Positions 1-5,790 of a DNA stretch of 5,790 nucleotides are shown one piece after another. The DNA is from Erysipelotrichaceae bacterium (GTDB lineage: Bacteria > Bacillota_I > Bacilli_A > Erysipelotrichales > Erysipelotrichaceae): positions 1 to 5,790 of the forward strand of contig JAUNJW010000141.1 in assembly GCA_030533035.1 (NCBI GenBank), read 5' to 3'. Below the pieces are notes generated by a model. That model was not told where the DNA came from and made no database searches. It worked only from the letters and a program-made list of their open reading frames with translations. Each line of letters opens with the position of its first letter. Positions within the stretch are counted from its first letter, which is position 1. The translations under genes and the position numbers were made by a program.

Positions 1-824
1 AGAGTGTTATAGCCGTTATGCCAGTGGTCCAGATAGAAATCCATATGGAAGCCGCCGCTGTTGATGGCCTGCTTCGGATTGGACCATTCCGAGACAAGAG
101 CCGCTTCCGGATAGTTTTCATCCAGCATGCGTCTGACATCGCGCCAGATGGCGGCGGTGGCGGATTTATGGTCATCATCGTTTTTGACAAGCGAATCCGC
201 CATGTCCACCCGGAATCCGTCGCAGCCTCTGTCCAGCCAGAAGCGCATGACGTCTTTCATCGCTTCCCTGGTGGCAAGTGCTTCCGGGGAATCAACGGCC
301 GACATCCATTTCTCCGTCCGGTTCAGCCAGCCGTAATTCAGGGCCGGCTGGGAGGCGAAGAAGTTCAGCATATACGCGCCATAGCGTTCCGTCATGCCGG
401 AAATATACGGATGGCCGCCGATGCCTTCAAAGGCATTGGAGGTCCAGACATATCTGTCTGAATATTCATTCCGTTCAAACTTCTGTGATTCCAGGAACCA
501 TTCATGGGTATCACTGGTATGTCCGGGCACCAGGTCAAGAAGGACTTTGATTCCCTTTTCATGGGCGGTGTCAAACAGCCGGATCAGATCTTCATTGGTG
601 CCGTAGCGGGGCGCGACTTTTTTATAGTCACGCACATCATAGCCGGCGTCCTTAAACGGGGAATCAAAGCAGGGATTGATCCAGAGCGCGTTTGCGCCGA
701 GGTCTTTCACATAGTCCAGCTTTTCAATGATTCCGTTAAGATCGCCGATCCCGTCGCCGTTGGTGTCTTTGAACGACTGCGGATAAATCTCATAGAATAC
801 TGCGTCTTTCAGCCATTCAGGCAT
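1..824 (-). CDS. GH13 alpha-glucosidase / oligo-1,6-glucosidase-type enzyme, cytoplasmic, C-terminal part outside window
   Basis: I translated this frame by hand: 274 codons from the ATG at 824 to the left edge without a stop, so the 3' end is missing. It starts MPEWLKDAVFYEIYPQSF, the usual beginning of the GH13 (beta/alpha)8 barrel, with no signal peptide, so it should act in the cytoplasm. A calcium-loop-like DTNGDGIGD lies at residues 20-28. Region I is DLVPGH (97-102). Region II is GFRVDMA (203-209) with nucleophile D207. Region III is LVSEW (243-247) with acid/base E246. Region IV, with the third catalytic Asp, lies beyond the window. Two motif positions differ from the common pattern: Gly where Asn usually precedes the region I His, and QPALN (159-163) instead of QPDLN. 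The QP form resembles the oligo-1,6-glucosidase side of the family. It probably hydrolyses imported malto- or isomalto-oligosaccharides; trehalose- or sucrose-active relatives cannot be excluded. The start is supported by GGAGG 5 bases upstream, and it overlaps the HAD gene by 8 bases. Confidence 0.9.
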   Translation of the reverse strand, partial: MPEWLKDAVFYEIYPQSFKDTNGDGIGDLNGIIEKLDYVKDLGANALWINPCFDSPFKDAGYDVRDYKKVAPRYGTNEDLIRLFDTAHEKGIKVLLDLVPGHTSDTHEWFLESQKFERNEYSDRYVWTSNAFEGIGGHPYISGMTERYGAYMLNFFASQPALNYGWLNRTEKWMSAVDSPEALATREAMKDVMRFWLDRGCDGFRVDMADSLVKNDDDHKSATAAIWRDVRRMLDENYPEAALVSEWSNPKQAINSGGFHMDFYLDHWHNGYNT

Positions 825-1596
825 TGTTTCCTCCGTGCAGCAGATGTGACAGTCTGCCGTCTTTGATGATCAGAGGTTTATATCCCGGATCCGCGATATA
901 TTCCCTCATCTGTTTTCTGATTTCCCTGTCCGTAAATCCGGATGTATTCAGGTAAACCGAGCTGACGCCGCATGCATGCGCAATCAGAACATCGCTTCTG
1001 ATCTCATTGCCGATCATGACTGCGGACTGCCTGTCAATGTGATATGTCTCCAGAAGCTTCTCCATGAACTCCTTCTGCGGTTTTTTGATCCCGCAGTCGG
1101 ATGAAATGAAGATGCCGTCGAAGAAGTCATAAATCCCGGTCATTTCCATTTCCGGCACCGTGAACGCATGCTGGGCATTGGAGAGCAGATAGATCTTCTT
1201 TCCCTCTTTTTTCAGCTGCTTCAGCACCGGAACCGTATCCGGATACAGTTTCAGTTTTTTTCTTGAAATGGTCCGGAAGACATTCGCTGTCATGTACAGC
1301 CAGTCTTCATCTATGGCCGCAGGCTTTTCTGTTCTGTGATGCGCAGGCGCTTCCTCGTACATCCTTCTGAAAACAGTCAGAAGATCAATTTCCGGCTCCT
1401 GCACAGTTTTGCCCAGAAGCTTTTCAGCCTCCTGGCCGCACATGCGGTAATATGCCTCTTTCAGCTGCTGAGGCTTCCAGTCAGCACCGTAAATGCTGTA
1501 GTGAATTGCCATGCGCTTCCATAAAGAAGGCATGGTCTGATCGGTATGGATATCAATCAGTGTCCCGTACAGATCAAAGAGATATGTTTCTGTCAC
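817..1596 (-). CDS. HAD-superfamily hydrolase (probable phosphatase), GTG start
   Basis: A 259-residue cytoplasmic protein with the four HAD motifs in order. Motif I is FDLYGTLID (7-15) with nucleophile D8; Tyr10 replaces the usual second Asp, as in the DxYGT branch of the superfamily (haloacid dehalogenases and some phosphatases). Motif II is LLSNA (S139). Motif III is GIKKP (K172). Motif IV is IGNEIRSD (195-202), with Asn197 where many members have Asp. The helical stretch between motifs I and II (about 18-115) is the position and size of a C1-type cap. The start codon is GTG at 1596; AGGAG lies 7 bases upstream, inside the end of the amylase gene, and only 2 bases separate it from the amylase TAA. 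Its last 8 bases overlap the next GH13 gene. Co-transcription with sugar uptake and glycosidase genes suggests a small phosphorylated substrate, perhaps a sugar phosphate, but nothing in the sequence identifies it. A dehalogenase activity is less likely in this setting. The family call is firm and the substrate is unknown. Confidence 0.88.
   Translation of the reverse strand: MTETYLFDLYGTLIDIHTDQTMPSLWKRMAIHYSIYGADWKPQQLKEAYYRMCGQEAEKLLGKTVQEPEIDLLTVFRRMYEEAPAHHRTEKPAAIDEDWLYMTANVFRTISRKKLKLYPDTVPVLKQLKKEGKKIYLLSNAQHAFTVPEMEMTGIYDFFDGIFISSDCGIKKPQKEFMEKLLETYHIDRQSAVMIGNEIRSDVLIAHACGVSSVYLNTSGFTDREIRKQMREYIADPGYKPLIIKDGRLSHLLHGGNNA
830..834 (-). promoter_or_regulatory. Ribosome binding site of the second GH13 gene, inside the HAD gene
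   Basis: GGAGG on the minus strand, within the codons for the HAD C-terminal Gly-Gly-Asn-Asn-Ala, is 5 bases from the ATG at 824. It fixes the start of the last gene, which overlaps the HAD stop by 8 bases (ATGCCTGA). Confidence 0.85.
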
Positions 1597-1598
1597 GC

Positions 1599-3233
1599 TT
1601 ATTCTCCTGTCAGTACGGCAATGGAGAAGGCAGGCATATGCAGGGAGCCGTCTTTGAGCGTGATTTCTTCTTCATTTGTGTTCAGGACGGCTTTGAGAGT
1701 ATTGAATTCAGAATAAGAGGAAAGACTGACGTCCTTCGCTTCTCCCTTTGTGTTGAAAACCAGCAGAACCTTCTGTCCTTCATATTCCTTCGTATAGGCA
1801 CAGATGGAAGAATCGCTGATATCGTCAAGCATGGTCACGGTTCCGTGTGAAATGGCTTTGAAGGCATTGCGGATGCGTACCGCCTCTTTGTAATAGGTAT
1901 AAATGCTCAGAGGATCATCTTTCTGTTCCTCATACGGCGGCCATACCATCTTCACTTCATCCATGTCAGCAGGACCGTCGCACATGCCTTCCGCTTCCGG
2001 ATCAGCGCTCCAGTACATCGGAGCACGCTTGTTTTCGTCCTTGCCGGAGCCTTTCATGCCGAGTTCCTCACCGTAATACACGAAGGCATTGCCGCTCATC
2101 AGCAGGTTCATGGCGCCGGACATTTTCACTTTGGTGCCGCCGTCATTGACGTAATAGCCGGCGGATCTCGCCATGTCGTGATTGGTATAGAACGGAGCGT
2201 TGATATAGTCCGTGCTGTAGGAAGAGAACAGTTCCTGTTCATTCACCTGGGCCTGGCCGTACGCCTTGGCGTCAGCTCCTTTGAGAACCGCTGCAATCAC
2301 GCCGTCGCTGTTGGCAAAGGAGAAATCAAACATGGAGTCAATTCCGGAAGCGTAGAACGCCGCGAATGAACTGCGGTCCGTCCAGCCTTCACCGACGAAA
2401 TAGCAGTCCTTCTTCATGGACTTGCCTTCGCTGACAAGCCACTTCAGGAACTCGATGCTTTCTTCGTTATTGCCGGTATAGTAGGATGTCACCGCGTCGA
2501 GGCGGAATCCGGAAACACCGTGATCCAGCCAGAATTTCATGATTTCACTGATTTCTTTTCTGACATTTTCACTGTCCAGGTTCAGGTCCGGCATTTCCGA
2601 CCAGAAGCGGGCTTCATAATACCAGTTTGTATCTGCCAGCGGCGCATAGCCGTCCAGCTGTTCCCTTGAGAAATTGTAATAATCAAAATACGGGCAGTAC
2701 TCGGCTGAAGCACCCCAGTCCTCAGGCAGTTCCTTCAGATAATCCCAGGCCTGCACAAACCAGGGATGCGTGTCAGAAGTATGATTGAGAACCAGGTCGG
2801 TGATCACATTGATATTCCGCTTATTGCATTCGGCGATCAGCTGGTCAAAGTCATCCAGGGTGCCGTAGGACGGATCGATGGCAGTGTAATCATCAACATC
2901 ATATTTGTGGTATGTCTGTGAGGGGCAGACAGGCATCAGCCAGATTTCCGTAAATCCCAGATCCTGAATATAATCCAGTTTTGAAATCAGGCCCTGAAGA
3001 TCGCCGATGCCGTCATTGTCGCTGTCGCAGAACGAATAGACAAAGACTTCGTAGACAGTACGGTAATTATCATCCGCCGCAGAGGTTTCCAGGTTTTTGT
3101 TCAGCTCCACCATCTGAACCAAAGAAGCAGCAGACTGGCCGCCTGCTGCTGATGAATCTGCGGGTGTGCATCCTGCCAGAGCAAGCAGTGGCAGGAGTGC
3201 ACAGAGATGAAGTTTTTTTATGATACGGGACAT
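1599..3233 (-). CDS. GH13 alpha-amylase, surface-anchored lipoprotein
   Basis: A 544-residue secreted glycoside hydrolase of family 13. The N-terminus MSRIIKK is followed by a hydrophobic core and the lipobox LALAGC, so Cys22 is the predicted lipidated residue and the enzyme should sit on the outer face of the membrane. A short Ser/Ala/Gly-rich linker precedes the barrel. All catalytic regions are intact: calcium-loop-like DSDNDGIGD (70-78), region I DLVLNH (146-151), region V MPDLN (214-218), region II GFRLDA (242-247, nucleophile D246), region III VGEGW (280-284, acid/base E282) and region IV TNHDMAR (350-356, D353). MPDLN is typical of GH13 members intermediate between neopullulanase and oligo-1,6-glucosidase groups (GH13_36-like), so mixed alpha-1,4 or side specificity is possible. 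The C-terminal ~90 residues look like the usual beta domain. I chose the ATG at 3233: the frame stays open upstream to 3380, but that stretch lies inside malG and would bury the signal peptide. The start shares one base with the malG stop (TAATG). Cleaved oligosaccharides would feed the adjacent transporter. Confidence 0.92.
   Translation of the reverse strand: MSRIIKKLHLCALLPLLALAGCTPADSSAAGGQSAASLVQMVELNKNLETSAADDNYRTVYEVFVYSFCDSDNDGIGDLQGLISKLDYIQDLGFTEIWLMPVCPSQTYHKYDVDDYTAIDPSYGTLDDFDQLIAECNKRNINVITDLVLNHTSDTHPWFVQAWDYLKELPEDWGASAEYCPYFDYYNFSREQLDGYAPLADTNWYYEARFWSEMPDLNLDSENVRKEISEIMKFWLDHGVSGFRLDAVTSYYTGNNEESIEFLKWLVSEGKSMKKDCYFVGEGWTDRSSFAAFYASGIDSMFDFSFANSDGVIAAVLKGADAKAYGQAQVNEQELFSSYSTDYINAPFYTNHDMARSAGYYVNDGGTKVKMSGAMNLLMSGNAFVYYGEELGMKGSGKDENKRAPMYWSADPEAEGMCDGPADMDEVKMVWPPYEEQKDDPLSIYTYYKEAVRIRNAFKAISHGTVTMLDDISDSSICAYTKEYEGQKVLLVFNTKGEAKDVSLSSYSEFNTLKAVLNTNEEEITLKDGSLHMPAFSIAVLTGE
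1604..1608 (-). promoter_or_regulatory. Ribosome binding site deciding the GTG start of the HAD gene
   Basis: AGGAG on the minus strand sits in the last codons of the amylase gene, 7 bases before the GTG at 1596. The reading is AGGAGAATAAGCGTG, which includes the amylase TAA. The good spacing supports GTG as the true start; the next Met in frame is at residue 22, after the catalytic motif I, so it cannot be the start. Confidence 0.8.
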
Positions 3234-4111
3234 TATCCCTTGACCGCGCCGGACATGCCTTCGACGTAGAACCTCTGCAGATAGAGGAACAGGACAGCGA
3301 TCGGGATGGAGATAACAACCGCGCCGGCCGCGAAGCATGTATACCACTGGTAGATGTATTCTTTCTGCAGCATGTTCCACAGACCGATCGCGACTGTAAA
3401 CTGATCGGCGTTGGCACGGCAGAGGACTTTAGCGAAGATGAAGTCGACCCACGGACCGATGAAAGACGTCAGTACCGTATAGATAACGATCGGTTTGGCC
3501 AGCGGCATCGTGATCTTCGTGAACACCTGCCACTGCGTAGCACCGTCGATGATGGCCGCTTCGTCAATAGAGCGCGGGATCGTATCAAAGTATCCCTTGG
3601 CGATCTGGAATCCCAGACCGGCACATGCGGAATATACGATGATCAGACCGATCCTGATCATACTCCCTTCTGTCAGACCCATTGCCTTCAGAATGAAGTA
3701 CTGCGCGATCATTGTCATGAATCCCGGGAAAAGACCGAGGATCATAGCCAGGTTCATGTAAGGCTTACGGAATCCGAAACGCATTCTGGAAAGGCTGTAC
3801 GCTACGGAGAGAACGAAGAATGTCGAGCAGATACATGTGATGATCGCAATGATCAGTGTATTTGTAAACATCTTCGGGAAGTTCAGAACGTTTCTGTCAG
3901 TAAACAGTTTGACATAGTTGTTGATTGTGTATCCCTGCGGAAGGAATGTACTTGTGTACGCGCCCGGTTCAGCCCGGAAACTTGTCAGCACGATCCAGAA
4001 AATCGGCAGGAGCCAGATCACGGCCAGGATGGCAAGAATGACGTGTACAACCACATTGAGCGCCACTGCGCGTGGATTTCTTTTATTTTTCTTACTTTCC
4101 ATAGCAGTCAT
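3233..4111 (-). CDS. malG: Maltose/maltodextrin ABC transporter permease MalG
   Basis: A 292-residue inner permease subunit of a CUT1-type ABC importer, close to the usual MalG length (~280-300). After a basic N-terminus (ESKKNKRNPR) come about six hydrophobic segments, roughly at residues 19-43, 83-106, 119-142, 152-171, 207-228 and 258-278. The cytoplasmic EAA loop that docks on the ATPase is clear at 184-191 (EAAIIDGA), followed by the conserved MPLAKP at 202-207. The C-terminus VEGMSGAVKG resembles the tail of characterised MalG proteins, which ends near GGVKG. The start at 4111 shares one base with the malF stop (TAATG); GAGGAGG sits 10 bases upstream inside malF. A second Met at codon 4 is possible but would be 19 bases from that site. 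The stop shares one base with the amylase start. It forms the translocation channel with MalF. The ATPase partner is not in the window. Confidence 0.94.
   Translation of the reverse strand: MTAMESKKNKRNPRAVALNVVVHVILAILAVIWLLPIFWIVLTSFRAEPGAYTSTFLPQGYTINNYVKLFTDRNVLNFPKMFTNTLIIAIITCICSTFFVLSVAYSLSRMRFGFRKPYMNLAMILGLFPGFMTMIAQYFILKAMGLTEGSMIRIGLIIVYSACAGLGFQIAKGYFDTIPRSIDEAAIIDGATQWQVFTKITMPLAKPIVIYTVLTSFIGPWVDFIFAKVLCRANADQFTVAIGLWNMLQKEYIYQWYTCFAAGAVVISIPIAVLFLYLQRFYVEGMSGAVKG
3237..3241 (-). promoter_or_regulatory. Weak, closely spaced ribosome binding site of the amylase gene
   Basis: AAGGG on the minus strand, formed by the last two sense codons of malG, is only 3 bases (ATA) from the amylase ATG at 3233. 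The spacing is shorter than usual, so initiation probably depends largely on ribosomes finishing malG at the shared TAATG. Confidence 0.5.
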
Positions 4112-5472
4112 TACATGAACGCCTCCTCATTCTTATAGGACGCGGAGTTGCGGTATGTCACCAGAGTGATAATTGTCAGGATGACGAAGGTAATGATACC
4201 AATGACCGCGCCGAGGTTGTAGTACTGCTGATCGATGGTCAGCTTGTACAGCCATGTGACAAGCAGGTCTGTCTGACCGGCAGTATCGCCGACATACGTA
4301 GGACCGCCGCCTGATAACAGATAAATGACGTTGAAGTTGTTGATATTTCCGACAAAGGAAGTAATCAGATAAGGTGTCGTGACGAACAGCATGTATGGCA
4401 GGGTGATCTTGAAGAAGATTGTCACCGGACCGGCGCCGTCCATTCTGGCGGCTTCATACAGTTCGCCCGGAATGTTCTGCAGGATACCTGTGATCTGCAG
4501 AAGCGTATACGGAATACCTACCCACAGGTTGATCACGATAATCGTGATTCTTGCCCATGTGACATTTGTCCAGAATGGCAGTGAATCCGATGCCGCGATC
4601 CAGCCGAGATTTCTCAGCAGGACATTCACCGCGCCGTTGGGCTGCAGCATGATATTCATGATCATCAGGGAAACGAACTGGGGAACCGCGATGGAAAGAA
4701 CGAAGCAGAATCTCCAGAAGCCCTTGGCCTTTGTGTCCTTTCTGTTGATGACCATTGCCAGGATCATACCCAGAATATAGTTCAGGAATGTCGCGAAGAT
4801 CGCCCAGATGATTGTCCAGCTCAATACCTGCCAGAACTGTCTGCCGATATTGCCGTTGAGGTTGAGAACTCTCTGGAACTGGTTCAGACCGTCCCAGTCA
4901 AACAGCATGAGTTTGTCATTTTCCTTCGAATAGCTGGTAAATGCCATCGAGATCATATATACCAGCGGCACGATATTGAAGACGAGAATACCCACGCACG
5001 GCAGCGTCATCAGGGTGATGTGTAAATTTCCGTTGAACAGGGCGATGATATCCTCTTTGATTGAAGGGACATGTTCGCCGTTCTCGATCATTTTCTGAAG
5101 TTTGTAGGAATGTCTCATCTGCAGGATCCACAGAACAATGATGGCAGCGATGACAAACAGAGTCACAACACCGTACAGCAGGATCTGCTGTGAATTATCG
5201 CCGGCTGTGTACTCATAAATCTGTTTGGCCTCGTTCCAAACTTTCTGCTGTTCCTGGGTGCCGAGACTCGGCAGCATCGCCAGATTATGCAGACCGCTGG
5301 AAATCATGTAGAAAATAAAACCGATTTCGCAGGCAAGGACCATAATGCCCTTTACAACCTGCTGATGGCCGAACATGCCTGCTCCCATAACGACAGCAGA
5401 CAGCTTAGTCCATAAATCCCCTTTGGTTACTGCATTGGCTACATTGATTTTTTCTTTAATTTTTGTGGCCAT
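4111..5472 (-). CDS. malF: Maltose/maltodextrin ABC transporter permease MalF
   Basis: A 453-residue permease subunit. About eight membrane segments can be seen, roughly at 38-60, 97-118, 152-177, 217-242, 252-275, 305-328, 355-376 and 421-440. The EAA loop is at 340-348 (EAARMDGAG), after LQNIPGELY and before the TLPYM that follows in this family. NFNVIYLLSGGGP (379-391) is a strong MalF-type signature, where the permease contacts the sugar in the E. coli protein. The P2 periplasmic domain of E. coli MalF between segments 3 and 4 is absent: only about 40 residues lie there, which is normal for Gram-positive homologues. The first ~40 residues include a glycine-rich, amphipathic stretch (MGAGMFGHQQVVKG) before the first membrane segment. 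The ATG at 5472 has an excellent AAGGAGG site 6 bases upstream. malE lies upstream across a 117-base hairpin-bearing gap, and the stop overlaps malG by one base. Confidence 0.94.
   Translation of the reverse strand: MATKIKEKINVANAVTKGDLWTKLSAVVMGAGMFGHQQVVKGIMVLACEIGFIFYMISSGLHNLAMLPSLGTQEQQKVWNEAKQIYEYTAGDNSQQILLYGVVTLFVIAAIIVLWILQMRHSYKLQKMIENGEHVPSIKEDIIALFNGNLHITLMTLPCVGILVFNIVPLVYMISMAFTSYSKENDKLMLFDWDGLNQFQRVLNLNGNIGRQFWQVLSWTIIWAIFATFLNYILGMILAMVINRKDTKAKGFWRFCFVLSIAVPQFVSLMIMNIMLQPNGAVNVLLRNLGWIAASDSLPFWTNVTWARITIIVINLWVGIPYTLLQITGILQNIPGELYEAARMDGAGPVTIFFKITLPYMLFVTTPYLITSFVGNINNFNVIYLLSGGGPTYVGDTAGQTDLLVTWLYKLTIDQQYYNLGAVIGIITFVILTIITLVTYRNSASYKNEEAFM
4122..4128 (-). promoter_or_regulatory. 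Ribosome binding site of malG, inside the end of malF
   Basis: GAGGAGG on the minus strand lies within the last codons of malF, 10 bases before the malG ATG at 4111. With the TAATG overlap, this points to translational coupling of the two permease subunits and favours the first Met over the Met at codon 4. Confidence 0.75.
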
Positions 5473-5478
5473 TCATAC

Positions 5479-5485
5479 CCTCCTT
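5479..5485 (-). promoter_or_regulatory. Ribosome binding site of malF
   Basis: The minus strand reads AAGGAGG here, with the 6-base spacer GTATGA before the ATG at 5472. It is a near-perfect match to the anti-Shine-Dalgarno and the best site in the window. It fits malF being the first gene translated afresh after the hairpin, and it fixes the malF start. The out-of-frame ATG inside the spacer is too close to be used. Confidence 0.85.
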
Positions 5486-5501
5486 ATGAATCAGTTTTCA
5501 G

Positions 5502-5549
5502 AAAAGGCGGCTGATAAGCCGACCCGGGTCTGCCCTTCAACCGCCTTTT
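5502..5549 (-). terminator. Inverted repeat in the malE-malF gap: partial terminator or mRNA-stabilising hairpin
   Basis: Plus-strand AAAAGGCGG (5502-5510) and CCGCCTTTT (5541-5549) form a perfect 9-bp stem. The 30-base loop itself holds the perfect 10-base palindrome GACCCGGGTC (5521-5530) and a GGCT/AGCC mini-stem (5509-5520) that competes with the outer stem. On the minus (sense) strand the stem is followed by TTTTCTG, a short U-tract, so termination would be incomplete. On the plus strand the tract is TTTTTT. It lies 41 bases after the malE stop and 30 bases before the malF start. A hairpin here is a known arrangement for keeping binding-protein mRNA more abundant than permease mRNA. The structure is seen in the sequence; the function is inferred. 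Confidence 0.7.
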
Positions 5550-5589
5550 TTCCAACTGATCTAAGACTGTTTTGTATTTATTCTGATGA

Positions 5590-5790
5590 TTACTGAACAG
5601 CAGCTGTGTTCATGGATTCATTCATAGCTTCTGTCTTTTCAGCAGCGTTGTCATGAGTGACTGTGCCGGCGTTGATTTCCTTACCCATGGATTCTGCCGG
5701 TCCCCAGTACTGACCCATAGCATCCTGCAGCGGCTGAACGATGGAGGAGTAGCTCATTGTGTCCATCTGTGCCTTTGCCAGAGCGTCGTC
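5590..5790 (-). CDS. malE: Maltose/maltodextrin ABC transporter solute-binding protein, C-terminal 66 codons only
   Basis: The frame is open from the right edge to the TAA at 5592-5590, giving 66 residues that begin DDALAKAQMDTM and end NESMNTAAVQ. It contains YSSIVQPLQDAMGQYWGPAESMGKEI, split here as YSSIVQPLQDAMGQ and YWGPAESMGKEI. This matches the C-terminal helices of family 1 extracellular sugar-binding proteins, where a Trp/Tyr-containing stretch precedes the final amphipathic helix. The position directly upstream of malF and malG supports MalE. The N-terminus, lipobox and most of the binding cleft lie outside the window, so sugar specificity cannot be read from this fragment. In Bacillota this protein is a lipoprotein on the outer membrane face that delivers sugar to the permease pair. 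Another CUT1 binding protein remains possible. Confidence 0.8.
   Translation of the reverse strand, partial: DDALAKAQMDTMSYSSIVQPLQDAMGQYWGPAESMGKEINAGTVTHDNAAEKTEAMNESMNTAAVQ

Noticed and set aside
18..866. Several plus-strand open frames of 60-147 codons opposite the HAD and GH13 genes
   Set aside because: They are antisense to well-supported genes with intact catalytic motifs, have no ribosome sites I trust, and their translations show no recognisable domain and are rich in His, Arg and Pro as shadow frames are.
520..2780. Similarity of the two GH13 genes (both carry HTSDTH followed by WF) as a recent duplication
   Set aside because: The shared stretch is a common family motif, while the rest, including region V, the N-termini and the lipobox, differs strongly.
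3213..3219. Run of seven A on the sense strand in codons 5-7 of the amylase, possible phase-variable or slippery site
   Set aside because: It is simply Ile-Lys-Lys in a normal signal peptide; seven bases is short for phase variation and no downstream frame makes sense of a shift.
3234..3380. A 49-codon N-terminal extension of the amylase reading frame
   Set aside because: It lies wholly inside malG in another frame, would place the signal peptide internally, and has a worse start context than the ATG at 3233.
4379..4780. Plus-strand 133-codon open frame inside malF
   Set aside because: It is antisense to the EAA loop and membrane segments of malF, so its apparent coding is a mirror of the real gene.
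5521..5530. Palindrome GACCCGGGTC as a stand-alone operator
   Set aside because: It sits between genes of the same operon and in the loop of a larger stem, so it is better explained as part of that RNA structure; no second copy was seen in the window.
5375..5596. Plus-strand 73-codon open frame spanning the malF start and the malE-malF gap
   Set aside because: It runs through the hairpin, has no good ribosome site, and is antisense to the malF N-terminus.

Overview
The window holds one block of co-directional genes, all read on the minus strand (right to left). It looks like a maltose/maltodextrin (alpha-glucan oligosaccharide) uptake and breakdown operon from a low-to-mid GC Gram-positive bacterium of the Bacillota. 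The evidence is strong purine-rich Shine-Dalgarno sequences, a lipoprotein-type secreted amylase and a MalF without the large periplasmic domain of the Enterobacteria. A gut-type member such as an Erysipelotrichia or Lachnospiraceae relative is plausible, but that is inference; no marker gene is present.

In transcription order: (1) the last 66 codons of a MalE-like solute-binding protein (5790-5590, 5' end outside the window). (2) A 117-bp intergenic gap with a strong inverted repeat, probably a partial terminator or mRNA-stabilising hairpin. (3) malF (5472-4111). (4) malG (4111-3233). (5) A GH13 alpha-amylase lipoprotein (3233-1599). (6) A HAD-family hydrolase with a GTG start (1596-817). 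(7) The first 274 codons of a second, cytoplasmic GH13 alpha-glucosidase-type enzyme (824 to the left edge, 3' end outside).

The likely logic is as follows. The membrane-anchored amylase cuts alpha-glucans at the cell surface. MalE captures the malto-oligosaccharides and MalF/MalG import them. The cytoplasmic GH13 enzyme then hydrolyses them. The role of the HAD phosphatase is unknown. No ATPase (MalK/MsmX type) and no regulator lies in the window.

From malF onward the genes are packed with stop/start overlaps or a 2-base gap (TAATG twice, then TAA-GC-GTG, then ATGCCTGA). The only real intergenic space is the malE-malF hairpin region. I found no RNA gene, mobile element, CRISPR array or duplicated block. 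Overall this is a recognisable carbohydrate operon rather than a new system. The points worth a second look are the malE-malF hairpin, the unusual GH13 motif variants in the last gene, and the HAD gene placed between two glycosidases.
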